Positions 1 to 10,867 of a DNA stretch of 64,000 nucleotides are shown piece after piece. The position numbers and the translations under genes are program-made. This DNA is from Parastagonospora avenae f. sp. tritici 18332-5 (lineage: Eukaryota; Ascomycota; Dothideomycetes; Pleosporales; Phaeosphaeriaceae). The notes beneath the pieces are model-generated. The model was given only the letters and a program-made list of their open reading frames with translations, did not search any database and was not told where the DNA came from. The DNA is taken from NCBI GenBank assembly GCA_022559985.1, contig JAFJTR010000006.1, forward strand, positions 558,001 through 622,000. Direction: 5' to 3'. Every line of letters starts with the position of its first letter. The first letter of the stretch is position 1.

Positions 1-487
1 ATATCGACAGCAAACCGACAAATTCTTCCTGCATTTCAGTGAGACCTTGAAAGAATAGTTTTGAGATTTAGCGAAAGAATTGTCCACGCCGACAATAAGT
101 CGGACAATCATAGAGCAATGCAAATGTGCTGCATGGTGTCCGAAACATTACAGTCATCTACGATAGAAACCCTCCTGCAGATTAGCGATCGCCACCAAAT
201 TACCTCATTCATGGCGCTAGTCGTCGGCCCAGGGTCGCGGAAAGCCAGCCCGAAGAAGACCACTCCACCGTTGCACTGACAGGGTAGCAACACGAGGTTC
301 CCATCCACTTCTCGTAAATTTGGATATGCATCTTCGCCGAGTGACGTCGCTAAGGGGACAGCAGGTGCTTTGAGATGGATATATAAGAGTATCTTCAGGC
401 CCTCCCTTGAGACATCAACCCATCACATAAACACATCACTTCACTTCACTTCAACAACAACACCACCAAACCACCTCTACATCAATC
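1..487. other. Upstream region of the Alt a 1-like gene
   Basis: No convincing coding frame is seen. The last 110 bases hold a TATA box and a CA-rich leader, CACATCACTTCACTTCAACA in style, which is typical of the 5' untranslated region of strongly expressed fungal genes. Confidence 0.6.
380..387 (+). promoter_or_regulatory. TATA box of the Alt a 1-like gene
   Basis: TATATAAG lies 108 bases before the ATG at 488 and is followed by a pyrimidine/CA-rich leader. This is a good match to a core promoter of a highly expressed secreted-protein gene. Confidence 0.65.
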
Positions 488-991
488 ATGCAGTTCATCA
501 CCGCCGCCACCCTCTTCGCTGTTGCGCTTGCCGCTCCTACTCCCCAGACCGCCGACTGCCCCAACCCAGCCCACTGCGGCGAGACCAGCCCTACTGTCTA
601 CGAGAACATCAACATTACTGGTTTCTCTCTGCGCAAGAACAACGGCGCCGTCGAGTCCATCAGCTTCAAGCTCACCGGAGACGAGGCCCAGGAGCCCATT
701 CAGTGCTCTATCCCCAAGTTCACCACCTTCCCCAGCGAGATGGTCACTTGCGACGACGGAAAGTCCAACTACCGCGTCGTCGCCATCGAGCCCAAGGACG
801 CCACCGCCGACGCAGAGCTCGCTATCTACCACCAGACTGGCCAGGCCTCTGGTCTCTGGCAGGAGGCTCCTCTCCCTGCCAACTACTGCCACGCTGGCGG
901 TAACGGACCCAACGACTTCATCTGCGCTCAGATCCCTGACGTCTACACTGTCGTCCTCACTCCTTCCGGCCCCTTCGAAGGCCAGAACTAG
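488..991 (+). CDS. Alt a 1-family secreted protein
   Basis: A single exon encodes 167 residues. The N-terminus (MQFITAATLFAVALAAP) is a clear signal peptide, so the product should be secreted. The C-terminal part carries the family signature LPANYCHAGGNGPNDFIC, nearly the same as LPNYCRAGGNGPKDFVC in Alternaria Alt a 1. Six cysteines are present after the signal: two near the mature N-terminus (CPNPAHC), then QCSIP, VTCDDG, NYCHAG and FICAQ. The last four fit the intramolecular disulfides of the family, and an N-terminal cysteine would fit the intersubunit bridge. The middle is divergent, so this is a paralogue, not a close Alt a 1 orthologue. Family members are beta-barrel dimers on spore walls and are reported to act as allergens and as ligands or inhibitors of plant defence proteins. 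Family assignment is secure; the role is inferred. Confidence 0.88.
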   Translation: MQFITAATLFAVALAAPTPQTADCPNPAHCGETSPTVYENINITGFSLRKNNGAVESISFKLTGDEAQEPIQCSIPKFTTFPSEMVTCDDGKSNYRVVAIEPKDATADAELAIYHQTGQASGLWQEAPLPANYCHAGGNGPNDFICAQIPDVYTVVLTPSGPFEGQN

Positions 992-1886
992 ATGTTTCTG
1001 AGCTTTAGATTCACGACTTCCTGTACATACAATGTTTAATCAATCAATGTAAATATTGACACTCACAATACATGCACAACTTTCTAATACATGTTCAAGT
1101 GAATACGTCTCGATGTATAACGGAGTTTTTTTTTCACCCTAAATTTAACGAGCTGAACTCAGTTTTGGGCAACTGTAAAGGTGCAGTCAAGGACAATGAC
1201 ACATTAATCATAAACTTGAACTAGCTGTTCCGCCTTCTCCTCTCCCCAGTACTTCCAAAACTGTTTCTTATTCCAAGAAGAGGATTCTTGGATAATTTGT
1301 CATCATGTGTGTAAACATAGGCCAATACTTGCAAAATTCTTTAGAATACTGGGCAAGACAGTTCATAAGCCTTATCGATCTAGCAGCATCGAATGATAAG
1401 ACTTGCTACGCTGGACGTGGATCACAAGGGCAAGGTTGTATATCTAGCTTAGCGAGTCTATCCACCATACAAGTGCGGGGCATGCTGAACAAGACTAAAG
1501 CAAGCTTCCCTTCGAGGCGCATCTAACTCTTGTCGATTCACCTCAATTCAGGTACATTTCACTTCGTATGTGAGGAATATTTTGAAACCTTCTTCATTAC
1601 ATGTGTAGCTTTTTGTGCGGTGTCAGCACAATGAATGAGGCTAATTCGGTCTTTCCATGTTGGATCAGCTTTGTACGCAACTTACGTTGCGTCATCTTGA
1701 ATTGAATGTTCCTGTTTAATTCTCTTTTTCGTCATAATCCGCTCCCTCCTATAATTTCATCACAGTCAATTGCGTTGATCAAAGTATTCGTTCTAACAAG
1801 TCAAAAGAACACACCCCTCCATCCGATTAGAATAAAAGAAAGCTACAACACACATTCCCGAATCGACCCTTACGAGTTCAAGCAAC
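992..1886. other. Intergenic, no gene seen
   Basis: This is an AT-richer spacer with only short open frames lacking family resemblance. Immediately after the Alt a 1-like stop, TGTACATACAATG and TGTAAATATTG look like 3'-end processing elements. The final 100 bases are an A/C-rich leader for the gene at 1887. Confidence 0.6.
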
Positions 1887-2457
1887 ATGTCGACGTCCGA
1901 AACTTCGGCCTACACCCCCGATATCCCCTCCGAACCAGTCACAAAATCAACAGACACCATCCACATCGAGCTCACGCCCAACGACCTCGACTCGCTAGCC
2001 GCAACACGCTTCGTCCGCTCTCCCTCGGCCGGCGCCACCGTCCTCTTCATCGGCACTACGCGCGACTCTTTCAACGACAAAGCCGTGTCCTCGCTATCCT
2101 ACACGTCCTACGCGCCCCTCGCCATATCAACTCTGTACAAGATTGCCAGCAGTAAGTGTCCAACGACCACCTCGCAGCCTTGACTTATCCCAGCCAGACA
2201 TTTTGACAAAGCATGCTTGTACCAAAATCGCAATCATCCATAAGCTTGGCGAGTGCCCGATTGGCGAGGAGAGCATTGTTATTGCTGTGAGTGCGCCACA
2301 TCGCAAGGCGGCGTGGTTGGCGGGCGAAGAGGCGCTCGAGGAAACAAAGGACAAGGCGGAGATTTGGAAGTTGGAGAGGTTTCAGGGGGGTGAGGGCGTT
2401 TGGAGAGCGAATCGGGATGGGAAGGTGGGGGAGAGGGTGGATGGGGGCGGGGCGTAG
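1887..2457 (+). CDS. cnxH: Molybdopterin synthase catalytic subunit (MoaE/MOCS2B)
   Basis: Two exons, 1887-2151 and 2198-2457, give 174 residues. The intron (2152-2197) opens GTAAGT and ends at the second of two adjacent acceptors (CAGCCAG); only the distal one keeps the frame. The product transfers sulfur from the thiocarboxylated small subunit to precursor Z, making molybdopterin for the molybdenum cofactor used by nitrate reductase and xanthine dehydrogenase. Diagnostic motifs are VLFIGTTRD and HKLGECPIGE near the middle, then IAVSAPHRKAAW and the catalytic-lysine region EALEETKDKAEIWKLE. The N-terminal 30 residues are a poorly conserved extension. The size is close to other fungal large subunits. 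The partner small subunit is not in this window. Identification is firm; the fungal name cnxH follows Aspergillus usage. Confidence 0.93.
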
Positions 2458-2627
2458 TGCATGTAATGCTACAGTGCAATGCCGCATCGAAGTCTTTGCC
2501 ACGTTTGTATTGATATATGACTACAAATTCACGATTGCCGTTGGACTGGGTATCATTTGCCTCTCATGCATTCGCTATGCTTTTTGTACACTACTCTTAC
2601 AATCGTTTTCATACATGTCGGGTATCG

Positions 2628-3131
2628 TTATTGGGACTTGTCGTCACTCCCATCCTTTTGGTCGTATTCTATGTGCATTTGCCCAGACGCTGCTATGAGC
2701 TCAGAGAGGGTCCTTGGTATATCGTCCTCGGATTTGTATATGCTGTCGTAATTCAGCCGTCTCCGTAGACTCGCCTGTGCCTCTTTCAGGTTGGCAATGT
2801 CGAACGTCCACATGGCGCCGCCGACGGCCATGATACCGACGCTGGTACAGTTCATCGTGGCAAGATTCAGAGCCTGTATAGCGTCCGAGAACGGACTGAA
2901 AAATTCGTGGGGGTTCGTGTTCGGTTCGAAATATTTGGGCATCACCCGGAGTTGTCTCCTCCAGACAGCTTTGCGTGTTAATGCAGTCGTTGCCAGTAGA
3001 CATGCTCCTCCGAACAAAAATACGGAAAGCTGACGTAGCGATCGTTCCGAAGTGATGGGTGTGCGTTCGTAAATCATTTCGGGCTGCGGTGCTGGTGGAG
3101 TATCGACGGATGTTGCCGGTGGGCGGGACAT
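2628..3131 (-). CDS. AIM11: AIM11-like mitochondrial membrane protein
   Basis: A single exon of 167 residues, convergent with the molybdopterin synthase gene. Two hydrophobic segments can be seen: around residues 34-52 (SVFLFGGACLLATTALTRK) and around residues 90-112 (LATMNCTSVGIMAVGGAMW). Between them lies a basic stretch with RRQLRVMPKYFEPN. This layout of a short polar N-terminus, two membrane spans and a charged tail matches fungal AIM11 (altered inheritance of mitochondria 11), whose yeast member affects mitochondrial inheritance but has no known biochemical activity. The N-terminal 25 residues are proline-rich. The assignment rests on layout and recalled motif similarity; another small two-span mitochondrial protein cannot be excluded. 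Confidence 0.75.
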   Translation of the reverse strand: MSRPPATSVDTPPAPQPEMIYERTPITSERSLRQLSVFLFGGACLLATTALTRKAVWRRQLRVMPKYFEPNTNPHEFFSPFSDAIQALNLATMNCTSVGIMAVGGAMWTFDIANLKEAQASLRRRLNYDSIYKSEDDIPRTLSELIAASGQMHIEYDQKDGSDDKSQ

Positions 3132-4375
3132 TATGCAGAGGCTGGAAATATTTCCAAACGTTTCATGGGCTTTAATGAAGGTACAATGGAAGGATCTGGG
3201 TCAGACGATGCACGTTTGCGCCATCAGACTGCCATGCTGTAGATCGATGCGGACCCCCGAGCGGGTGTGAATTGGTAGAGAGGCTGATCTCGTGTCTCGA
3301 ACTCGTTGCGCAGATGGCTTGCAGAGGCCAAAATTCTCGTGACGTTATGTATAAGGCCGATCTCGCTGAGGGCGTGCAGCAATGGCATGTAGATTGCGCG
3401 CGCGCATGTGGAGCACGAAAAAGTTGGGACGAGAGCTTCCCCGACGGCTGAACTTCGGGCCGCACCTGTAGTTGCTAGGGCTAGGCTCTTGCCTTCACCA
3501 TAACCGTCTGCCACTTAGCTCCATCAACGTCATATCTTCAATATGTTCATCATCAAAATTGATAACAGCATCCCTAAATATCTCAGAAGGAATCTCGTTT
3601 TACATCGATATACTGCACTTTTTGTAAATCTTGATTATGCACAACAGTCTCTGGTACACTACAATATGCATATGCTCAAGCCTGGTCTGCAAAAAGTGGA
3701 CAGCGAAGTCATGATGACACGACTCCCAGCCTCCTTCTCTACACACTTTCATTGTATCGAGATTTTTTCTGAATATCGCTATGCAGCCTATGCTGGTTCT
3801 TTGGTTATCTAGTGCGGCTCTCGATATGTACGGATACATTGGAGCACTAACATGTGATACATCAAACCGCCGATCGCTTTACGGGACGATTTTTCTCTCC
3901 GGCAACAGAGCAGTCGCTATGCATGGTGACACTTTCGGGATCAGTCTCCTGCCATTGTTCGACTACACAGTTGCTCTGCGCCTCGGTAAGGACTTCGCTG
4001 AGGCGACAAGTGTCGTCTTTCAAATACAAACCCATATTAGGTCGGTAATCAGGAATCTTCATCTGCATGCACCGCTTGCCTAGATCAGTAGCGTATATTC
4101 CCAGACGATCTTGTAACCACGTCTTCGGGTACCTGTAGCTTGAGTGGAGATTGACTCTGCCAGATAGCGATCAACCATACGCCGCGTCAGCTTTGCAGAG
4201 TGAGGCACTATGTCATTACACTTTGAGGGGCCATCGATGTGCTATAAGATCAACAGCCATCCCGTCCTCTTGACAAGATCATCGAAATCGGTAGCTTGAG
4301 TACTCGCACTACTACAATCGTTGACATTTGGTTATCCTAACATCCAGTCTTTCGCTATCAACAACATCATTCAAG
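3132..4375. other. Intergenic, no supported gene
   Basis: About 1.2 kb without an ATG-initiated frame of recognisable type. On the minus strand at 3224-3514 there is a 95-codon open frame with plausible protein composition (it contains FSCSTCARAIYMPLLHALSE) but it starts with GTG and has no ATG, so it may be a relic. A TATAAG at 4243-4248 probably belongs to the gene at 4376. Confidence 0.5.
4243..4248 (+). promoter_or_regulatory. Possible TATA box of the repeat-protein gene
   Basis: TATAAG 128 bases upstream of the ATG at 4376, in an otherwise non-coding stretch. Confidence 0.45.
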
Positions 4376-5250
4376 ATGCTTCTCACCAACACTTTTGTGT
4401 CTCTCGCGGCTCTGGCCTCCTTTGCTGCAGCTCTACCGGGAGGCGATTGGTCGGGCCATTGGAGCTCTGAGGAGGAGACACCATCATATACCCATTACTC
4501 TGAGGAGGAACCGTCGTACACCCATTATTCCGAGGAGACCCCGTCGTACACTCACTATTCCGAGGAAAACCCATCCTACACTCACTATTCTGAGGAGACC
4601 CCGTCATACACCTATCCAGTTGAAACTTACTGTTCTTCTGGTAGGGCAAATATCTCTTAGAGCTAAGTGCGCAATTGACCATATCACAGAGATCGTTACG
4701 AAGACAAGTGTCTACGAGAAGCCCACCACTTACACAACCACGAAGACTGTCGTCATTCCTGTCACTACCGTTGCCGAGTACCCCGAGACCATTGAAACCG
4801 CAGTTGAATATACCAGCACTGGATACTCTACCAAGGTAAGAATCACTGCATTACAGTTCGTGCATCAGCTGACAGCACATCAGACCTACACAGACTATGA
4901 GACCGAACTTGAGACGAAGACTTATTCGACTGTGTCCGTCATCACCACCACGATCTACACTACCAAGGTCGAGAGTGATGTGAAGACAAAGACTGAGCTC
5001 AAGACCGTGCCGTACACGTAAGTCCACATTCGAGATCCAATGGATTCTGCTCACCAAGCTCAGCTCCATCGGTACCAAGTATTCGACAAGCGTCGAGAAG
5101 TATGGCAAAACACATGTCACCAGCACAACCAGTACTTCTATCTGCACGGAAACCTCCGAGGTGCCATACACATCCCTGTACGTGGAGACAAAGACGGCAT
5201 GCGAGACTAAGCCTTGCACGACCAAGGACGGATACGGCGATGGCTATTAG
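4376..5250 (+). CDS. Secreted Thr/Tyr-rich repeat protein, likely cell-surface
   Basis: Four exons, 4376-4640, 4690-4835, 4884-5017 and 5064-5250, join in frame into 243 residues. Introns are 46-49 bases with GTAGGG, GTAAGA and GTAAGT donors. The N-terminus (MLLTNTFVSLAALASFAAALP) is a signal peptide. Residues about 35-85 are five near-identical repeats of about 10 residues with the core SEExPSYTHY. The rest is Thr/Val/Tyr-rich with regular TKT and TYTT motifs (for example KTVVIPVTTVAEYPET), the style of fungal wall or adhesin-like proteins that are heavily O-glycosylated. Three cysteines lie in the C-terminal region (SICTET, ACETKPC), and one precedes the first intron. There is no GPI-anchor tail and no Kex2 KR sites between the repeats. 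No enzyme family is recognised; the function is unknown and a surface role is inferred. Confidence 0.72.
4471..4620 (+). repeat. Five in-frame ~30-bp tandem repeats
   Basis: Each unit encodes SEE-(T/E/N)-PSYTHY with small changes; the first unit carries one extra Glu codon and the last ends in PSYTYP. The DNA units are closely similar (for example TACACTCACTATTCCGAGGA), so copy number could change by slippage or unequal crossing-over without breaking the frame. Confidence 0.8.
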
Positions 5251-5875
5251 ATTGGACTAGATGGTGCGGAAGCGAGGCTGAAGTAATACGAAGTTGGCAA
5301 GTCATAAACTGGCTGGGCTCTGAACACACTCCTTATAGTTGGTCGCGCGTGGCGCGATTTGTAGTTGATGAACTTTTGGACTCAAACTGACGTCGATATA
5401 AACGCAAATCGATCATGATCCATGAGTTAGGAACCGGTCTACAATGCGTCGCAAGTCGCTGGTGTGACAGTGAATGAGTGTTCGTGACTCTGATGTCGAA
5501 GATGCCGTCATAGCTCGGGCCGTTTTGTTGATCACGCCGCTACCCACGTGTTATCTCCGTCCCCGCCCTAGCTACAACGCGTCGAACAACCGCGACACAG
5601 TCAGCCATTCATTCACTTCTCGGAATAACAAGAAGCCGAACACTAGCTGAGCTCAGCACTAGACTTTGCATAGTTGCCCACCGAGACCATAACAAGACTT
5701 GTCCCTCGACCCATCGTACACGGTACCACAGTTGATGTTGTGTCTCACTTGTCACCATCACGCTTCCCCGACATTCGCTTAGCCGACGATCGCACTCCTA
5801 CAGTTGCATAAGATAGAGGACGGACAGTGTTGGGCGAGTGAAGGATGATCAGTACAGCGATACAATAAGGGCAAG
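5251..5875. other. Intergenic and 5' leader, no gene seen
   Basis: No coding frame is supported. The final 350 bases are probably promoter and leader of the long gene starting at 5876. Confidence 0.55.
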
Positions 5876-8842
5876 ATGAGCGGGGACTGGGGCTATGGCA
5901 CTCTCTTCAAGATATTTGTTTGGGGCTATCTTCTAGGAGGCTTGACGCTTTTACCGGCCGTCGCTGCGCTGGCGTGGTTCTGGTTTACTACAGAAGTCAA
6001 TAATGAAGGCCTCGAACAACCACAGACTGGAGACATTTCGGGCCAGCGGAGGCAGTCCAATGGCTCGATCCACAGCAAGCATGGCAACGAGACAAGTCTG
6101 GGAGCGGGACTGGATGAGGAAATTCTGAAGAAGCTCAAGAGACGGACAGATGAGCCGGATACCTTTGCTGGCTATTTTGCTGTGTGTCGCGAATATGTGC
6201 CGGGAGGCGTCAATGGCAAACCACCGGATCGCACCACACCCGCGGGTGCAGTCGTATCAATGGAGAGTCCAAGTGTTTATCAGTCCATGTACAGGAGCAT
6301 ATTCGACAGAAACAAAGCTGCAAGCCCGTCCATTGATGCGGCAGCAAATGCCAGGAACAAGAAAGCACGGAACGTCTTCTATGTAGTGCTACGGTATTCC
6401 CCAACGCTTCAACTACAGCAGGATATATGCTAATGCGAAATAGACTTGGCCACCTCATGCTTTACGACAACGAAGACCAAATCGAAGTCCGTCACGTCAT
6501 TTCCCTCGCCCACTACCGTACCGACGTATACGCTGGGGGAGACAAGATACCCGAGGGAGAGCTGTGGATCAAGCGAAACTGTAGGCGCATGCCATGTTGC
6601 GCATTCAACTAAGGCTGTAATGCTGACAAGTGCAGGCATTAGACTGGTTCAAGACCATGAGGCCGACATCACCGACGAGACCAAGTCCTTCTACCTATTC
6701 TCCGACAACTGCTCGGAGAAGGAAGACTTCTATCACGCTATGCTGCAGGCCCAGGATCACCACCCTGACCACACAGATCGTGGCACGCACCCGACTCCCC
6801 TAAAGTTCGATACTCCGGACCTCGTAAAGCTGGTTCAGCAGTTACATGCTTCGGAAGAGAACCTGCACACTCGATGGATCAATGCCTTGATAGGCAGAGT
6901 GTTTCTTGGGCTTTATAAGACCTCACAGGTCAAAGACTTCATTGCTAACAAGATCACCAAGAAGATCGCCCGTGTGCCCAAGCCTGCGCTCATCAGTAGC
7001 GTCACCTTGCGAAGTATCGACATGGGTACTCTGCCACCCTTTCTCACGAACCCAAAGCTAAAAGAGCTCACAGTCGATGGTGAGCTTGTTGTAGAAGCAG
7101 ATATCAGCTACAAGGGCAACTTTCGCATCGAGATTGCTGCGATTGCACGAATAGACCTTGGTGCTCGCTTCAAGGCGCGAGAGGTTACACTCGTACTGGC
7201 CACGATCCTCAAGCGGCTCGAGGGGCATTTGCTCATTAGAATTAAACCTCCGCCTAGTAACAGACTCTGGATAACGTTTGAAACACCGCCGCGAATGGAA
7301 GTGTCAGCCGAGCCGATTGTGAGCTCACGGCAGATCACGTACGGCGTCATACTCCGCGCGATCGAAAGTCGCATTCGAGAAGTCGTAAATGAAACCCTAG
7401 TTCTACCCAATTGGGACGACATGCCGTTTACTGACACCCTTGCGCAAGTCATAAGAGGGGGAATCTGGGAGGAGGATGTCAAAGAAAAAGAACAGGATTC
7501 GCAGAAGGCACATCAAGACGACATCGCTTTGGAGAATGCGACTATAGATGCTGAGAGGCTTGACGAAAAGGCCGACACTGCCTCGCATTTGTCCATACCA
7601 TCGAGCATCCATTCAGAAAGCTCTACGACAGGCACATCTTCTTCTGCCGAATTACGAACATCCTCTGCAAGACCGCGGCCAATGCGATCAAGCTCGTCAG
7701 CTGCACAAGTGCATTTGGATTCAGCAAATGCATCGGCTGAAATACTCCTGGAACGTGAGAGCTTAACACCGACGAGTGTCAGGTCGCTTCCACTCATCTC
7801 GCCAATGAAATCGCCTTTCCAATCGGATAAGGCTAATTCAATAGCAGCTTTCGCAAGCACATCTGAAGAAGATGCTTCGCTACCTTCGTTGTCGGCGGAA
7901 GCTTCTGATTCGCCTTCACGCGTAACCGCAGCCATGGACAATCTACACGCACGGACAAAATCAAGGGAGCTGACCGCAGAAGACATCGCATCCGCTGCAG
8001 CAGCAGCCGCGGCCGCGACCAGCGCACACGCGTCAGCAAAGAAGACGACATTCAACCAGTCTCTCAACACCGCAACGGCCGCTGCAAGAAACTGGCTGAC
8101 ATCAAAACAAAACGCCCAAACAGCTCGTAGAGCTACCAATTCCAACCACCAAAGAACCACCAGCACAGACATCCGGCCCACCACCGCCGAAGGCCCCAAA
8201 GTCGACATCGAACCCACACCAGATACACCCCCTGCCCGCCCAGAACTCCACACCTCCTTCTCAAAATCCCACACCGAACCCATGGGCCGCGGCCAACCCC
8301 TCCCACCACCGGGCACACCTCTTCCGCGCCCCGAAAAGCGCCAGACATGGGCCATCCCCGCCGCAGCCTCGACCTTTGCCAACATCGCCAAGCGCAAAGC
8401 CGTCGGCAACCCGGGTCTCAGCGAAAAGCGCAGCAGAGAGCACTTGCAAGCTACGGCTCAGGCCGCGTACTTCCCGGAGGGCGCAGAAATGGCGCGCAGT
8501 ACGTCGGACGACTCGAGGCAAGTCCCGCGCCGCAAGTCGGAGGCTGCTAGCTTAAGCTCATCGAATTCAGTGGTGGCGCCCCCGCCGTTGCCCAAGAGGA
8601 GGCAGAGGCAGCCGAGTTTGCAGCACAGGCGGCGGGGCAGCCAGATATCGCTGGGTGGTGAGGATGGAGGCGAGGGAGAGGGTGTGTTTGTTGTTGAGGC
8701 GCCGGTTGCGGAGGGGAGTGTGCCTTCGACGCCTGTTGACGATGGGGGAAAAAGAGGGTTTGATGGGGATGGTGCGAGTGCGCGGGCATCGTTGAGGTCG
8801 GAGTCGAGTTCAGATAGAGGAGAGATAGGGGCTGTGAAGTAG
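5876..8842 (+). CDS. SMP-domain lipid-transfer protein (Nvj2/Tex2 type)
   Basis: Three exons, 5876-6393, 6444-6580 and 6636-8842, give 953 residues; both introns have clear branch points (GCTAATG, GCTGAC). Residues about 10-40 form one membrane anchor (IFVWGYLLGGLTLLPAVAAL). Residues about 170-290 form a PH-like region, interrupted by two introns. Residues about 290-485 match the SMP lipid-binding domain of Nvj2 and Tex2: HTRWINALIGRVFLG at its start, then LRSIDMGTLPPFL and VDGELVVEADISYKG, ending near NWDDMPF. The remaining 470 residues are low-complexity and disordered, with an alanine run near 512-520 and proline-rich stretches. Relatives bind ceramide or other lipids and act at ER contact sites with the vacuole or Golgi; the same role is inferred here. 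The order anchor, PH, SMP, long tail is the usual fungal arrangement. Confidence 0.88.
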
Positions 8843-8919
8843 AATGTTTGTGTAGCCATCTATTGAAATGCAAATCTATGAAGCCCATAACTACGAATCC
8901 AACTTGTCCGTCGTCTCGG

Positions 8920-10867
8920 TCAATTCTTTACGATCTTCAGTGCTTTATCCAGCAAAGCAGCTATCGCGTCCGCTGTCTTTGTTGGGTAAGACGGCTGCTG
9001 AACTGCAGTTTCTACCCGTGTCTCTACCTCCAAGTTCTTGAGCTCGTTCAAGAATTCCTGCATCTCAGCGTCATCGATGGTCGGCATTGCCATTATCTAG
9101 CCTGGAATGTGCGCCGGTCCTCTGATCGCTTCGCGTAGAGCCCTCTTCGTGCGAGATGCGAGAAGAGTGCGATGTATTTCATCAAGAGTGTAGGTACGTG
9201 AGCCTGTGTCGGATGGCTGAGCAGCGAGAGGTACAGGGAAAGTTCGGAACTTCTCTCGGACAGCAGGTGAGGCCAGGGCAGGAAAAGCTTTCAACATGTC
9301 TCGAACCACGTCGTCGTCTGCTGCCTTTGTGGTATCGCCTCTGTGACCGTCGTTTCTCGCTTTAGGCGCAATAGTCGCATCAACGTCCGTTATTCCTTGC
9401 AACTTCTTGAGAATAAGTAAGAAGGCCTTCGCATCTGCTTCATCGTGGTCTCTTGTCTGAATTTATTCTATGGGGGCACGTCTGGACGATGACGCTTGCG
9501 ATTTGTGCTACGCGGTCCCTTGCGAACTACTCAATAGCATAAATGCTTTTGCGAGCTCTGTGGTGGTGACAGTCATTTTCTCCCCGGAAACAGGTGAGGT
9601 GAATTGGGGAGCGGGCAGATAATAAAGGTACAGCGCGTTTGCTCGCTTGTCCCTGGGCTCCTCGATTCGTTGGAGCTCGGCTGCGTACATGATCTGCAAA
9701 AGGTCAGTGTGTGTCAATATGTTGCGATAGCGAATGTCATACCGATGAACGCTCGGGCCTTGACATCGCTCCTGTATGTCGCTATTTTGACCGTGCGGAT
9801 ATTTTGGTATATTCTCAGACCTATGGCACCACAGTATCGCCTTTCGGTAGCAAGGCTGTTGACTTGGCCTTCCATGGAGTTAACCCATTCTAAGATTTCT
9901 TTCAGTAGGCTCATGATGCCTGATGTGACCATCTGCCTTTGCTGAGTAACTCCCTCGAAGTCTGTGTAAGTCACGTACTAAATCAGTATTCACGAAACAT
10001 CTTCGTGTGCGGTCGAGACTCACAAGGGTCTATGTGCGAAATTTGCAGTCGTATATCGGATGGGATAGACAAAAGTTGCCTGCTCTCGAGATCTAATTCC
10101 TAGTTGATCAGAAGACCGCGAAGCTGGTGTCGATACCAGTGTCCATTGTCACCCGAGGGCCACCGCAACGTGGTGCCTAGCTCAGGCGGGAACATTTTGC
10201 GGTAGTGCTTCAGATCGCTTTCCATCGCTTTTCTGTCGTCCCTGGCACGTTTCTCGGCGCTTGTACAAATGCTCTCCAGTATTTATAGCCAGTCATCCGA
10301 CCTGAGATCATCCCAATCCTCGTCACCCTTCATCCTCGTTGCGTATGCGCGAGTCTTGCGCAGAAGGTCCCGGAATTCTGCGATCGGAACGTAACATCAT
10401 GGCTTGCCAGCTTGTTGTGGCCACTGGAAACGTATAAGGAGATTTGGGGCCGGTCTCCTCACAGGCGGTACTCGATACTCTATAGGCTCGATTGGCGGTT
10501 TCGCATCTGAGATTGGAGGGCGATCCATCAATGGGCTGCGTCTGGGCCCAAACTGAGGCTCGTCGCCCTCTTTCTTCGGTTCGTTGTCGTGACCCGTCTG
10601 CTCAACAACATCTGGCTGCACTTTCCCTTTCTTCTCGGTGAACGTATCTCTCGTCTTGCCAATTAATTCACCAATCCCAACGACGTGTTTGGTCTTGGCG
10701 ACAGCCTGCTTTGCCTCCGTCTCCCGTGGCTCAAGTAACGCTTCAGCCCGCTGATCCTCTGATGCACCCTCAGGGAAAATTTGCGTCACAACCTTCTCGC
10801 GTGCGCTCGGAGCCACGACAGCAGTCTGGTCTTTCTTCTTGTCGTTCTTGTTGCCAGAGGGCGCCAT
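8920..10867 (-). pseudogene. Decayed gene with six in-frame stops
   Basis: Reading from ATG 10867 (MAPSGNKNDKKKDQ), one frame stays protein-like to about 10024. It is interrupted by TGA (10399-10397), TAA (10285-10283) and TAG (10102-10100). A GTGAGT...ACACAG intron (9962-10023) then leads in phase to exon 9961-9743 (FEGVTQQRQMVTSGIMSLL). After a likely intron (9694-9742) a second block starting near 9693 (MYAAELQRIEEPRDKRANAL) runs to 8920 in one frame, with stops TAG 9510-9508, TAA 9465-9463 and TAG 9099-9097, ending KIVKN-TGA. The join at 9694-9742 is out of phase by one base. Between the stops composition stays gene-like (DLLRKTRAYATRMKGDEDWDD, WVNSMEGQVNSLATERRY). About 590 codons would be restored in length, but no family is recognised. 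Alternatively only the first 156 codons (10867-10397) are expressed. Confidence 0.6.

Noticed and set aside
4376..5250. Dikaritin-type RiPP precursor, with the S41-like gene as partner
   Set aside because: The repeats lack Kex2 KR sites and the protease-like gene is over 50 kb away; no UstY-type (DUF3328) gene is present.
7513..8409. 298-codon minus-strand frame
   Set aside because: Antisense shadow of the low-complexity tail of the Nvj2-like gene; Val/Ala/Ser-rich translation without features.
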